A stretch of DNA of 64,000 nt from Sipunculus nudus (lineage: Eukaryota > Annelida > Sipuncula > Golfingiida > Sipunculidae). Position numbers and translations under genes: made by a program. The stretch spans positions 30,614,714 to 30,678,713 of the forward strand of contig CM049320.1 of NCBI GenBank assembly GCA_026874595.1. The letters run 5' to 3'. The notes beneath the pieces were generated by a model. That model did no database searches, was not told the origin of the DNA, and saw only the letters and a program-made list of their open reading frames with translations. Of this stretch, positions 36,350-48,249 are shown piece by piece. Positions within the stretch are counted from its first letter, which is position 1. Each line of letters begins with the position of its first letter.

Positions 36350-39300
36350 AGTTTACTAGAAAAAAATTGTCTTTGTAAAGGATACGGCTCAAGTATTGTG
36401 AACAATATTAGCGCAGCTCCAGGGCTACCCTTGCTTGCAAATAAATTATAGAAAAAGACAAACTCTCATTAGTTTAAAGGGACGTGTTCCTATATCTGAC
36501 GTATAGTAACAAAAGATAAATCCTTGAACGTTTATAAAAATGCCGTTTACACCAAAAACAGGCTGTTGGATTTGTTTCCATGTGAGTGTTTGTAACATGT
36601 CGGGGGCCCCATTAAATAATCCAAACGTATTCAGCAAGGACATCTGGTGGCAAGTTAGATGAATCAGAGTTTTGCAAATGGCTTTTTGCAACCAGTGACC
36701 TTTCACCTTCCGCATATATGCAATCAACCACCTAAGGGTCCACGTTAATTCCCGATTGTCAAAATTCTGTGTTTACTAACAACGTGTAATATACAAGCTC
36801 ATACATCCATCACAGAGTCGTTATAAGAACTTTTCTTAAAAGGAATTACCTGCAGTTCCTTAGTGTGTGCGCGCAGAGTAAGCCAGAAATAGCATCAAAA
36901 GCAAATGTAGCTGGCTTTAAAGATCACGAGTACAAGACGAACGGTGGTGGCTTTTCTGATTCCTCCATCAGCAGAGAGGGGCATTCCATATTGTAATTAT
37001 GGTAGCATTAATATGTGGGCCATGTTTCTGTTGTAAATATGTAAGTAAACCTGTATTGCAGACTGCATATAAACTTAACCGAGATATTTAAGCTACATCT
37101 AAGTAATTCTTAAGTAATTCTTAATTCCGAAGAAGCAAGTGTTCCTATTTTCATGAAATGCGGTTTACGAGCAGACAAAATTGCATAATTCAAGATGTTT
37201 AGAAGGTGCTGAAACCATAATCCTCTAACCTGCTCGGGTATTTACAAAACGGGAAAAATATCAATCGGTTAAGGTAACATAAAAAATATGACAATTAAAC
37301 ACACGGTATCGTATGTACCAAACAAAAGGATATGACCAGTATGATAAAAAAGTAAAAAGCAATAAATCATTAGAGATATATACTGTAATATGTCTGTATA
37401 CATCCGATGAACGCTCAAACCACTAATCCAGTAAGCCATAATGGCCTGTATACATTTACTTTGTATTCGCGTAATGTTTAGCCTGACATTTGTCCTAGTG
37501 TACCAGAGTCATTACGTGGTTATTATCTCTGTCTGCACTGGACTAGATTCCTGCCATTCTACATATAGAGAGAACCTGCTGCGCACGTGGTTTTATATAG
37601 CAGTTGACCTTTATTTGTGCAGTTGTAGGTAGAAATGTCCAGTAGTAATTCTTGATTTGTGTAGTTATATTACATTTACAACATTATAACTCCTTGGATC
37701 TCAACTTAGTAAAGCTGTTTTCAGTATTCACAATTCTCTGCCAATGTCGCGGGCGCCATTAATGGATTTACATCAACAAAAGTGTCAGTTTCATCAGACC
37801 AGAACATACTCTCCGCGAAAGGAAATTTATTGAAGCCCGTCCAATAAAAAAAACAGGCCAAGATCGATTATTATACCATCTGACCGATTGCAAACATAGG
37901 ACTTGAGGTAAAAGAGACTGATAAAATAATGAGAGAAGCAGATGGGCATTTTTTTTTTAAGAAGATGGCGGATGAGTTTGTTAATAACAGTGAGTGAAAC
38001 CTTTTGAAACCATTCTGCTGCGTTTGAAACCAATATCCCTGACGACCCTACTCTATTTCAATTTCCAAAGACGGTCAGGAACCTGATAGCCAGTTCCATG
38101 TCAGGCTGTCCCACGAAAATAGCAATGGATCAATCGGTCACGTGACAGACTTGTCAACTCTTCCATTAGCAGGTGCAATTTAAGGTTGCCAGGGCATATT
38201 TGCTTTGACCCGTTTGGTCCCATGATCAGCCACTGTTAATGACTTAGCCTGTTTAGTTTGACGTAGATATTGATAATCAGTTATATCCTGCCCTGTCACA
38301 GTCCATGAGAACAGTCTCGGAGTGAATGATCTGAATAGATCTTGGTGGCTGAGAGCAGCCTCGGGGTGAATGGTATGTACAGATTTGGATGGCTCCTTTA
38401 TCGATAAAACATGTATGTTAATAATTGTCAACAACTGAGATTATTAGGTATGCGCTAGCTGTCTGTGCACAGGCCAGGTTAATAAAATTAAGGTCTATGA
38501 CTCCAATGGGAATTGAAATCAGGGTGCTCATGCGGGTTATGAACAGAGTGGATTTTATAAAAAAGCCCCTTTAATACCTGAATGCCTGTAAGCTTGAGAT
38601 CATGCTGCACAAGATTCTTTTCTTATTTCTTATATAGTTAAATATGCCACATAGCTGAACTACGAATATTTTATCTTCTAATGTTTTAGCTTTTGCTCCT
38701 TTCTTGGCATTACAGTTGCTGTTGATGCATAAATATGCATAATTTTTTATGTTGCTTTTTTTGTCAGATACTCCAGATCTCTTTTACTCATTTTATGCAA
38801 CGTGTGGTGTAAGTTTACAATTTTAATGCCCCTTCACTATTCATTACAAACATATTTTGGTATATTGTCCATACACGTTTTAGCATTTTATGTTAAAGAA
38901 TCCACTCCTGTCGTATCAAGCGGAATTTGAAATACGACTAGAAGTGTATACTTGCAAGATTAAATAAAACAGTGTGAACCACATACCATGCAGTCATACA
39001 AGACAGCTCACTATGAAACGAGCTGCATTGACATATTTGACTTAAATTCCATATATTTCGAGAATGAAGACATTTCTTTAGCCAATATTCACATATTATG
39101 ATAGGTCGAATGTCATCTCATGAACCCAACTGTGGATATATTGTGATATATATCTCGAGAAGTATAGGCCAAAGGTACGGTCAATCTCCCTGAGAAAATA
39201 TACTGCTGTTTGGACTAGAAGCCTGTCTATACAAGGAGTCGAGGAATGGGATACAAGTGATCTATGCATCCTCACAATTGTCAGTAGTTAAATTGTTAAC

Positions 39301-39460
39301 CAAGCATAGTGTTTTCTCCTGTTTTTGCAAATGTGATTATGCCGGCTTCCTTTCAGGAAGATCATACATGTTTTATCATTTAGTGGAATCTTAATGGCAT
39401 ATGAGGATTTGGGCGTGGTCAAATAAAAGCGTTATTCTGTTCAACTTTTTGCCGATACAC
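36350..39460. other. intergenic or intronic, nothing recognised
   Basis: Unique sequence without microsatellites, clear repeats or convincing exons. Open frames here are at most about 93 codons, without start context or splice signals. Confidence 0.55.
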
Positions 39461-39467
39461 ATGCAAG

Positions 39468-39790
39468 GGGAGCGTGGTGGCGTAATGGTTCGGAGGCTGG
39501 ACTTGTGACCGCAAGTTTGTTGGTTCGAATCCCGTTCTGAACGCCACCCTCGCTGATACTCCTGGCCAAAGTCTTAACCACAAGGGTGCGCTCTCTCCAC
39601 CCGTGAGTAAATGGGTACTGGTAATGCATTGGCGGCAGGCAAAATTGTAGAAGACGTGTGCTAGGGTGTATACTCCCCAGGGAGCCGAGAAAAGCTTCAA
39701 GAATGAACAGGCCCTAGACCAGGAAGGGAAAGTGTAAAGTCGTATGAGTCGCTCACGGGGGGTTGATGTCAGACTATAAACCAAAACCTT
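39468..39790 (+). mobile_element. tRNA-derived SINE, family A
   Basis: It starts with a tRNA-like head: A box TGGCGTAATGG at 39478-39488 and a perfect B box GGTTCGAATCC at 39522-39532, at normal tRNA spacing. A body of about 250 bp follows, containing AGTAAATGGGTACTGG, a motif seen in the central part of several invertebrate SINEs. The acceptor stem does not pair, so it is a SINE and not a tRNA. The open frame on the opposite strand (39419-39862) is a shadow of this element. The 3' boundary is approximate. Confidence 0.75.
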
Positions 39791-40133
39791 TATCGTTACC
39801 AAATGCTCCACGCAGTTAGATTCTTGCCTTGACGCTGTCCTCGGGGCTCCTTCTTGTCTCATCCCCGATAATGGAAGCCTGGCAGGATTATTTTCCCTGT
39901 TTTTTCGAAACCGCTCATGGAGGCTGTCATTTTTCGTTCACACTAAAACACGGATTTCACAGGCCACATTTCGATTTTATGTATAACTCTTATTATGCAT
40001 AAGATGACAAAGATATCTACAAAAATAGCATTTTATTTGAAGTCGCTTTTTGTGTTTTAATTCCATTAGATTAAGGACTATAAATTTCCTTCCTTAGAAC
40101 AGAAGAATTCTTCTGCGGTTATATATATATATA

Positions 40134-40303
40134 CAGTTGTGTCGAACTCGCCGTATACCCTGCTTATGTCGAAGTTACAGACTAGTCTAGTTAATCTAAA
40201 CTCTAGTTAAATTATAACCAAATAAAACCCGCTTGTTTCGAAGCTTGGATGTGTCGAAGTTTTCTGAGGGTCCCTTCGACTCCGACACAACGAGGTTTCC
40301 CTG
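40134..40303. mobile_element. pogo/Tigger-like MITE
   Basis: 170 bp, TA on both sides and (TA)n arrays at both ends. The right end read inward is CAGGGAAACCTCGTTGTGTC. The left end reads CAGTTGTGTCGAACTCG and appears to have lost about 10 bp. TCGAAG words repeat inside. Confidence 0.6.
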
Positions 40304-40470
40304 TATATATATATATATATATATAAATGTAAGACAATTTAACAAACGGTTCAATTTGAACGTTGGTGATAAAGCGTGTTTTCCTTCATAAATTTAAGCT
40401 GTAATTTTGCGAGATTTCGTATTTGGTTTCTATTTCTGTCAATTAATATTCTTCAGGTAAATGTCCCATT

Positions 40471-42371
40471 CATTTTTAGCACAGCTGACTATAAGTCATC
40501 TGAACTATAGTAGTGGTCCATTGTCCGTCGTCCGTCTGTCTATCCGTCCGTCCGTCCGTAGATGTGGCACGTTTTGAAACCGTAAGACCTAGGAATCCAA
40601 AATTCAGCAAAATGTTAGATGTCCCCAAGGTCTCCTACCAAGCCAAAAAACAGGGTCTTTGCGACTTCGTTCCTTTGAGAAATTAAGGAAAAACTTCAAT
40701 TTTTTTATTAAATTCCTATTTTCATACTTCAGGACTGCCTTTTATCAAAACCACTCATTTGTTTCTTCTCATATTTACCATAAATATTCCTCTGTATAGT
40801 TCCTATGTACATCCTAGAAATTAAGTCTGTTAAGTATTAATTCTATAAATTATGGGCCCAAACATAATGAACTTTGTAAAAAATCAGGAAAAATTTTTAC
40901 TCACTTAACATGATAAATTTTGAAACTATAGTTTATTTTCCCAAGTATATAACTATGTTTAATTAAGATTCAATTGTTTACCTAAAATTAGATCTGAATT
41001 TTGTAAATTTTTAAGTTATTAGCATAAAAATAAAAGCAGTACCTCCAATTTGGCCCAACTTTGACCATGGCACGTTTTTTTTCCCGTAAGTACAATTGAT
41101 TTAATATTCACAGCATGTAAACATAAATATTTAATTTGTTTAAATCTGAAATTTGAAAATAAAAGCTTGAAATTTAAGCTAGTTATTGATTTTTTTCTTG
41201 GGCTCTATGGTAGTCATCTGCTTTGATTACAGATTACAGATGCAGGGTCCCATTCCAGGTCACTGGAAGTCAGCTATGCCAGGGTTTCTGATTTGTTACA
41301 GTCACTGGGGGAGATCCCCTGCTGTAACAGGTGTACAGTTATTCTCATATCACCACCCCAATCATCCCCCCCCCCCAAACCCGGCAGCAAACCCAACCCA
41401 CCAAGTGATATGCAGTAATTATTATTGTTTTCACGGTATCTCCTTAATAGTAATGCTGTTTCCACTCCGATATGCAAAAACTTTCCTTGAAAAAGTAATT
41501 CAAGGTGTAATCCAGAAGATGCAACGTTGTGTAATTTTTAAAGAAATCAATTTTCTTTTAAATGATTTTAACAAATATAATTGAACCCATCAGTATGCTT
41601 AAATGTATAAAATTAAAACACATTATAGATAAAAAGAGACACAATTAAAAATTGTGAAATCTAAATCAAGTATTATTTTTAGATATTTATTGTTTTGCAG
41701 ATTTAAAAGATATATTTTTGTAATAAAAATAAATAAACATTTGTTTGCATGATGTGGTGTTATCTGACAAGATTGAGATTAATGATGATGCAATTGAGAA
41801 TAATGAATCAACTTTTATATTCAGATATATATGTTATATTGGAAATGTATAGTTATAAACTTAAATTTAAAAAAAATTGATGTGATAAAAAAATGAGGAT
41901 TTAATGCAAACATTTGTTCAATATTTTCCTGCCTCAGCAGAAATTCAGATCAGGCTTTGTTTGCTCTGTTATATGTTGTTAATTAGTTATATTTCAACTG
42001 TATACATTTCATAAAAAATACATATATAGTTAATAATATATATTATACAAAAATAGATTCAATTGAACAAATGTGTAATCTATTGAAATGTTAACAGTTA
42101 ATAAAAAAGCTAACTAATGATCATGGTAATAGTACAGATCATTTGTTCACAAACTGCTCACTTACTTCAGTTTCAACTTTAGGAAACACATGGTCAGGTC
42201 ACAAAATATTATTTGCAACAATTTCTTGCTCATCAATACAAACCAATCATATAAACCAACCATGGCCTTTATTACCTCTTCCTCTTACACTTTATCTCCA
42301 TTTGATATTATTTTAGATTTTTACCTTCAAGGTCAACTTCAGCTGAACACAGTGACCCATGGGTCCCTTGT
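40471..42371. mobile_element. 1.9-kb interspersed element, class unknown
   Basis: The left end (CATTTTTAGCACAGCTGACT, then ATAAGTCA) and right end (TTCAGCTGAACACAGTGACC, then CATGGGTC) recur almost unchanged, but joined directly, at 45111-45196. That defines the boundaries of the longer copy. Near the left end a (CCGT)n-like stretch occurs (about 40525-40560). The interior is AT rich and has no transposase or reverse-transcriptase frame. The open frames at 41186-41584 and 42190-42558 are not recognisable proteins. Confidence 0.5.
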
Positions 42372-42402
42372 TTATTTGTATGCCAACGTGTATGAAATGA
42401 TG

Positions 42403-42405
<3 letters not shown>

Positions 42406-42456
<51 letters not shown>
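42406..42456. repeat. (TA)n microsatellite
   Basis: About 25 TA units just beyond the right end of the 1.9-kb element. Confidence 0.97.
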
Positions 42457-42458
<2 letters not shown>

Positions 42459-42459
42459 C

Positions 42460-44367
42460 AGTTTACCTTCGCATATTTCAAAAGCTGACAGTGCCTATTT
42501 AATGGAGCACATATATAATTTAATATATATATGTAAATATCAAACTGATAGTGTATGATTTATTGTGACGGTTCAGTTGTACAGACACACTGACACTCAA
42601 ACAAATGGAAACCCGGAAACCCAACTCTACACAATTTTTTTTCTGACGGCCATATTCTATTTTGCAAAAGTAATTGGTTAACATAATCAGCCTTTTAAGT
42701 ATAGACACTCTCTTAGTCAGCCTGATAACAAACATTACATTATGTAGTTATACATATCGTCATTAACCCCACAACCATATGCCCTGGTTTCAGGAGAAGT
42801 CGGCAATTACAAACGGCCATACAGGACTTCACCGTTATGGCCGAGTGACTTATTTTACACCGAGGAACTAACACATTGGCATCACGTCACAGTTTCTGTG
42901 TAGATTCGTTCGATCACTTTTATGGCTCGCTGGCCGCTTTCCATGTGGGCTGATCGATTTATTATAGCACCCCTGTGCCCACGACGTCAAATAGAAGTTA
43001 TCTACGTCTATGAGCCGTATGGTATTTTGGAGGCTTTCCAAACCGAGTGTAGGTCGGCGTTGGCGTATAGTACGTCATCCGATCTGAAGTATGCACCCTG
43101 GGGAAATCTCTCAAATATTGCTTCCACTGTTATATGATACGTTTTGCCAGTAATTGGTTTAAAAAATATAGACTTACTTTGATTTGCCAATATGTTGTAT
43201 ACTCTTTCACATAATGTGAAAGCAGTTCTTAAGGATAATAAAATGTAAGATCGCAGCTTGAGAATTTTGCTATAACGTTAGCTTTGCGTTAAAGACTGTG
43301 CGCCAATAAAATTTCTCTCCCCTCGTCCACCGCAAAATTTGGCGTTAATTTATCTTCGGGGGGGGGGGGGGGGCGTTCAAATGGTAGGTCCAACCTACCC
43401 CTATGTATAATGCATGTGAACCGTTAAAAAATAAGAATATGGTCAAGCAAAAACTGAGAAATGTAACAATAGTCTCTCATTCTAATTATTGGTACATATT
43501 TTATTTCCAGTAAATAAATCTTACTTTCTGTATAGTAGGAGGATGATTATATTGATCTTGCAAAAATGCGGGTGGATATACCCTGTATTGACGGATTGGA
43601 ATCAAATGACGGCAGACATTTGTAGCCATTACCAGGTCGTGATGTTGACGCATATACGTAATTAACGGAGGATTGACAAAAGTGTAAATATTTCAGATTT
43701 GATCACTTCTCTTGTCCACATGGACCCATTAACCCACCCTCGTTCTTTTACAATACTCATTTGCAAGATATATTTTCCATTGATATTTGATGTGTCTTGA
43801 CGGTACTTACATTATTTATAAAGGTATAACATTGATAAATGTAAACGGAAATTGTCATCCACTTCACGAGACACCCCTAATCCCATAATTTTGCATACAC
43901 GTTATTTTCTAGCAAAAAGTGACACCACTTTGTTGCTGAAATATCATCCTCATAGAAGGTTGATTTATCGAGCTTATCATTATCTGCATCCATAAATAAT
44001 ATATAAGTACATCATAAGTGGAGATAATTACTGAACTTTGCAACTTCCTATTATGCATCATTACGTATAATTCAAGCAGCACCAGACTCTAGATTACCAG
44101 CATATTGTCCTACGTGCCACCCACCTTAGGTTATTTTTAATTTTAGCGCTATTTTAATCCACAGAGCACAAAACAGAATTATGGCATTGGTGAGGCTTTG
44201 TTGGTTGAAGAGACAAATGTCAGTGCATGAGGCAGCAAAATGTTATGAGCACCTGTCACTGGTAGATCCATGATTTACGTCATATGTTACTGATGTAGAA
44301 CAAACTATTTGTGAATATGGCCGAAGCTTTGGGGCTCTTTGAAAACTTTGGATCGGAGCTTTCCAGG

Positions 44368-44370
<3 letters not shown>
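42460..44370. other. intergenic, nothing recognised
   Basis: Unique sequence with one poly-G tract (43358-43373). Open frames are short and have no coding signature. Confidence 0.55.

Positions 44371-44373
<3 letters not shown>

Positions 44374-44441
<68 letters not shown>
44374..44441. repeat. (TA)n microsatellite
   Basis: About 33 TA units. Confidence 0.97.
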
Positions 44442-44444
<3 letters not shown>

Positions 44445-44690
44445 CGCATATCCCTCCCAACGTATTGGTATTCAAACCTAATTCGCCCCAATATAAAACG
44501 ATCAGACCAAATTTAATTACTCATTCTTCTATTCATGCATGCCCCGCCCTTCCACAAAGTATTATATTGTGGTTATTGTAGTACCTTTGGAGATAATATG
44601 TTGACAAACAGACAAACTGGATGATCACAACCTCTGCAAACTTTTGGAAATAATAATTCTATTACAAGCATACAAGTAACGATATTCTAC

Positions 44691-44694
<4 letters not shown>

Positions 44695-44763
<69 letters not shown>
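44695..44763. repeat. (TA)n microsatellite
   Basis: About 34 TA units, abutting a MITE. Confidence 0.97.
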
Positions 44764-44766
<3 letters not shown>

Positions 44767-44898
44767 GTTCACCTTTCGGACTGGGTCAAACTGCCCTTTT
44801 CATGGAAGTGCCCACTCGATAGAGTTAGTTTCCTTAATATAAATAATGACTTAAAGGTGCCCATTTTATGGAGGTGCCCTCTAGGAGAGGTTCTATTG
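44764..44898. mobile_element. pogo/Tigger-like MITE, degraded
   Basis: The right end reads AGAGGTTCTATTG followed by TA. The inner GTGCCCA and TTATGGAGGTGCCC words match the MITE at 45850. The left end has decayed into the TA array. Confidence 0.45.
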
Positions 44899-45110
44899 TA
44901 TACCTATACTATTTTATTTGATATTAAAATTTATTTTTCTCTTTGTGGCAAGATGGAAAACAAATGCGAAAAAATCCCACAAAAAAAAAAAACAGCCATG
45001 CATTATAAATAATGACATTACCAACAGACATGGTGCATAACTACAGGTAACTGCCTCCAGACAAATGACCGCATATACAAATTTTATTTCTTTTTATATA
45101 CATGTGCTTT

Positions 45111-45196
45111 CATTTTTAGCTCAGCTTACTATAAGTCAGGTCCTTTTGCATTTTACAAGTTCAGCTGAGCGCCGTGACCCATGGGTCTCCTTTGTT
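45111..45196. mobile_element. internally deleted copy of the 1.9-kb element
   Basis: It retains only the two ends of the element at 40471-42371 (CATTTTTAGC.CAGCT.ACT, and TTCAGCTGA...GTGACCCATG) with about 25 bp between them. Confidence 0.6.
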
Positions 45197-45624
45197 ATTG
45201 GTTTCTGATTTATCATTTAAGGTATCATTTATCTCGCAACTGTCCTCTCTGTAAACAAAAACCTTAACCTAACGGCAAACATACATAGTTTGTATGGAAA
45301 GTTACCATAGACAGACTGTACGGTCTTTTTTCACTCAATTACACGTATTTTATGCTGCCTTCAAAGCAAAAACTACCTCAAGACATAAGTGGCATGGAAA
45401 AATACTGGACACCCAGGATTCGCCTAAATATTGACATGAGATAATATATGAAATAACTGTTCAAATTGTGTGTCATTCCTAAATTATGTTTATGGTAGGA
45501 CCCCGGCTTGTCAGAGTTATAGATACGGGGTATGGGTATGTATAATTAACTTTCCTAGAAACAATTAACTAAAGTTAACGCCGAGTAAAAGCACAGATAA
45601 ACATCTCATTGTTCTTTCTGTAAA

Positions 45625-45726
45625 ATGCATGCCGTCCCCGAAATCGCCTTTAAAGGGTTCCCGAGATATTTCAGACTTGGGGATAATGACATACGCTTTG
45701 ACGGTATATACTCGCAAATAGGCAAG
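45625..45726 (+). CDS. candidate upstream exon, unrecognised
   Basis: An ATG at 45625 (A at -3) opens 34 codons to a good donor, GGCAAG|GTAAGA. The peptide starts MHAVPEIAFKGFPRYFRLGD and continues with mixed composition typical of coding sequence. The next clear acceptor on this strand is the one that opens the innexin exon (46774). Joined there, the frame would continue 26 codons in a different frame from innexin and stop at TGA downstream of the innexin ATG. It could thus be a regulatory upstream ORF, an exon of another gene, or chance. The frame beyond the donor runs into a (TA)n array, which argues against an unspliced gene. Confidence 0.25.
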
Positions 45727-45797
45727 GTAAGATGGTTCTTTTTGCTTGAAGATAGTATACGCTGTCCAGTCACCTCATCTTTTGCAGCTTGCCTTGC

Positions 45798-45798
<1 letters not shown>

Positions 45799-45849
<51 letters not shown>
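45799..45849. repeat. (TA)n microsatellite
   Basis: About 25 TA units ending directly at the MITE terminus. Confidence 0.97.
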
Positions 45850-45852
<3 letters not shown>

Positions 45853-46039
45853 TGGAGCCTCTCCTAGTGGGCATTTCCATAAAGTAGGGACCTCTATATA
45901 CAGTGGGCAGTTTTTGACAGTCACGTTTTCTCCTCCTTACTATTTTACTATTTATGTTACAGGAAATAGCTGCATATAGTGGGCAGCTCTATAAAGTGGA
46001 CAGTTTCACAAGAGTGTTCACATCACAGAGGTTTCACTG
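45850..46039. mobile_element. pogo/Tigger-like MITE
   Basis: 190 bp with clear inverted ends, CAGTGGAGCCTCT (left) and CAGTGAAACCTCT (right, read inward), each flanked by TA. Internal AGTGGGCA and TATAAAGT.G words are repeated. It is the best-preserved member in the window. Confidence 0.7.
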
Positions 46040-46292
46040 TATATATTTTATTTGGTTAAATATCTTGGCATGCATGTGTAGTCATTTGACGAATTTCGAA
46101 AATGCATGTCCCCTTCATTTAGATCTGCTTGTGTATACTCATAATATAACTCGTACACTAGCTGGGCCTGGCATACTTTTGCATAGGAACATTAAAGAAC
46201 AACATTCGTTTGTCACAGATATCTTAGACTAAAGAAAAGCGCATGCATGGGAGGGAAAGGTACTGCGCTATGTGTATTTTTAAATGATCAGG

Positions 46293-46318
46293 GAGAGAGA
46301 GAGAGAGAGAGAGAGAGA
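46293..46318. repeat. (GA)n microsatellite
   Basis: Thirteen GA units. Confidence 0.95.
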
Positions 46319-46774
46319 TTTTGACTATATGTTCTAATGGAAGGTTCCTATGTCAATGAACTTGCACAGATGACAACTACTCTACTTGGATAAACAAAAC
46401 GAGTTAGTTTAGATTTTTAACCTAGATTTTCACACAGGAATATCACATTTTAGGATGTTAGAAATGTTTATATTAATGAACATATGAATATTTATTTGTT
46501 GCAGGCTAGCATAATATCAGGCTAATGCTTAACATCCTATGTTCTAGTTGCCGGGCATTTTGCAAAAAATAAGTGTTATCGACCAACTCAGTGTAGGAAC
46601 TATCGATCGGTATTCATGGCTAATATACAATATTGTATATTTAAATTTCAGATATAAACTGATGACGATTCCACAGTATTTATCTTTAGTAATCAATATA
46701 TTATGTTTCCTATATTTTTCTTCTGATCATGGTTGTTCACTTAATTCAATTCTCTTTCATCATTCTAATTTCAG

Positions 46775-46826
46775 GGAGTACTGAGATATCCGAAGAAGAT
46801 AAAGGGTGAACCCGTGACGTCACAAG
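46775..46826 (+). other. innexin 5' UTR part of the coding exon
   Basis: A pyrimidine-rich acceptor (CATTCTAATTTCAG) ends at 46774, so the coding exon probably carries 52 nt of 5' UTR joined to an upstream non-coding exon. An in-frame TGA at 46815-46817 overlaps a perfect CRE (TGACGTCA, 46815-46822) just before the ATG. If the acceptor is not used, the UTR would be continuous with upstream sequence. Confidence 0.5.
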
Positions 46827-48017
46827 ATGGATCGTTTGATGCACGTGCTGGCTGACGTGGGTGACGTCAGACCGCGCAGTGGGGACAGTTTTTGTGATCG
46901 ATTAAACTGCACGTATACCACGTTCATTCTCGTCATCTTTTCCATCCTTGTGACGACAAAAATCTACGTCAGCGAGCCAATGAGCTGCTGGTGTCCGGCC
47001 GAGTTTACGTCATCACATTGTGACTTCGCCAATAAAGTCTGCTGGGTAACTAATACGTATTCATTACCACTGGACGATCCCATTCCCGCCGAAGGTGAGC
47101 CTCGCAACAGAATCGGCTATTACCAGTGGGTATCGCTGATTTTACTTTGCCAAGCTGTGATGTTTTATATACCGAGGATTGTATGGCACACTTTCAGTAA
47201 GAAATCTGGAATTTCTGTTACTACCATAACGGACGCAGCTATTGAATGCATGAAGAAAACTGAAGCTGACTCCAGAGATAAGACACTTAGATATATGGTG
47301 AAACACCTTGGGCGGTACCTGCATGAGCTAAGCCGGAAACATCTACTCGCCACACATTGTAAAGGTTTATGGTGGAGACTGTACGGCAACTATTTATCAA
47401 TACTTTACTTATTAATTAAAATTCTATATATAACTAATGTGATAGGACAGCTTTTCATGTTGAACGTTTTCTTAGAAACGGATTATAATCTATACGGGTT
47501 TCACGTGTTAAACAGTTTAACAGAGGGATCATCATGGCGGACATCACACCGGTTTCCAAGGATTACCCTGTGTGACTTTAGCGTGCGCGACCTTGGCAAC
47601 GTACGCAGATACACAGTCCAGTGTGCGCTGCCAATAAATTTATTCAATGAGAAAATTTACATATTCGTTTGGTTCTGGTTTGTATTTGTAGCGTTCGCTA
47701 CATCCGGTAGTTTCGTACTTTGGATTATTCGAAATTTATACCGACCGCACCAGATAAAATACATTCGAACGCGGATATTTGCCATGGACAGGCTGGAGAA
47801 GTCAGGAGAGCGTTACGTTGAGCCGTTTGTGCGGGACTATCTCCGCAGAGACGGGGTGTTTCTTATACGAATGGTCGCTCGCAATTCCAGCGACCTGGTT
47901 GCTGCGGAGCTCATATGTGGCTTATGGCATCATTATCTAGGGACCAAAGGAACGATAGAAAAATTAAGGAGAGATGCGGAGGATAATGTTACTGAAGCAC
48001 GTGTGTTAAATCCGTGA
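46827..48017 (+). CDS. innexin gap-junction protein
   Basis: A complete 396-residue innexin in one exon, a normal length for the family. Innexins form gap junctions and hemichannels in the plasma membrane. Four membrane segments are seen at about residues 31-48, 102-120, 188-210 and 277-301. The first extracellular loop has SCWCPAEFT with Cys 54, 56, 65 and 72; the second has CDFSVRDLG...TVQCALPINLFNEK with Cys 249 and 266. The family signature before TM2 is YYQWV (98-102), but the Pro that normally follows is Ser 103. The tail contains the conserved DGVFLIRMVARNSSDL block (342-357). The start is supported by an in-frame upstream TGA, A at -3 and G at +4. Two CREs, at 46815 and 46862, flank the start. 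It is the only certain protein gene here. Family assignment is secure; a paralogue number cannot be given. Confidence 0.97.
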   Translation: MDRLMHVLADVGDVRPRSGDSFCDRLNCTYTTFILVIFSILVTTKIYVSEPMSCWCPAEFTSSHCDFANKVCWVTNTYSLPLDDPIPAEGEPRNRIGYYQWVSLILLCQAVMFYIPRIVWHTFSKKSGISVTTITDAAIECMKKTEADSRDKTLRYMVKHLGRYLHELSRKHLLATHCKGLWWRLYGNYLSILYLLIKILYITNVIGQLFMLNVFLETDYNLYGFHVLNSLTEGSSWRTSHRFPRITLCDFSVRDLGNVRRYTVQCALPINLFNEKIYIFVWFWFVFVAFATSGSFVLWIIRNLYRPHQIKYIRTRIFAMDRLEKSGERYVEPFVRDYLRRDGVFLIRMVARNSSDLVAAELICGLWHHYLGTKGTIEKLRRDAEDNVTEARVLNP

Positions 48018-48243
48018 GAGGAATCAATCGAGGAAGGGGAAAACAGAGGACCCAAGAGAACTTGCATACATTGTAAACTACTGAGGGAGATATAGGAATC
48101 ATAGTACTAAATCTACCAGATTTAGAAATCGGATATATTTCAAGGAAAATATTGCAGAATAGTGAAAATGGAAAATTTTAGATGAAATGACTTGACAATA
48201 AGATGAAACAAGTGTAAAAAATATTTTAATTGAAATTTTAATT

Positions 48244-48249
48244 AATAAA
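48244..48249 (+). terminator. candidate poly-A signal of innexin
   Basis: AATAAA, 227 nt after the stop codon, in an A/T-rich 3' region. The first canonical signal downstream of the gene. Confidence 0.4.

Noticed and set aside
39468-39541. a functional tRNA gene
   Set aside because: A and B boxes are good but acceptor-stem pairing fails and a SINE body follows.
39419-39862. 147-codon open frame on the minus strand
   Set aside because: It is antisense to a tRNA-derived SINE with clear A and B boxes.
41186-41584. 132-codon open frame on the plus strand
   Set aside because: It lies inside a repeat-like element, includes poly-C translated as proline, and shows no family motif.
24501-46826. 24501-24595 as the coding start of the innexin
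   Set aside because: Joining to the acceptor at 46774 gives a stop after three codons, so it cannot extend the innexin protein.
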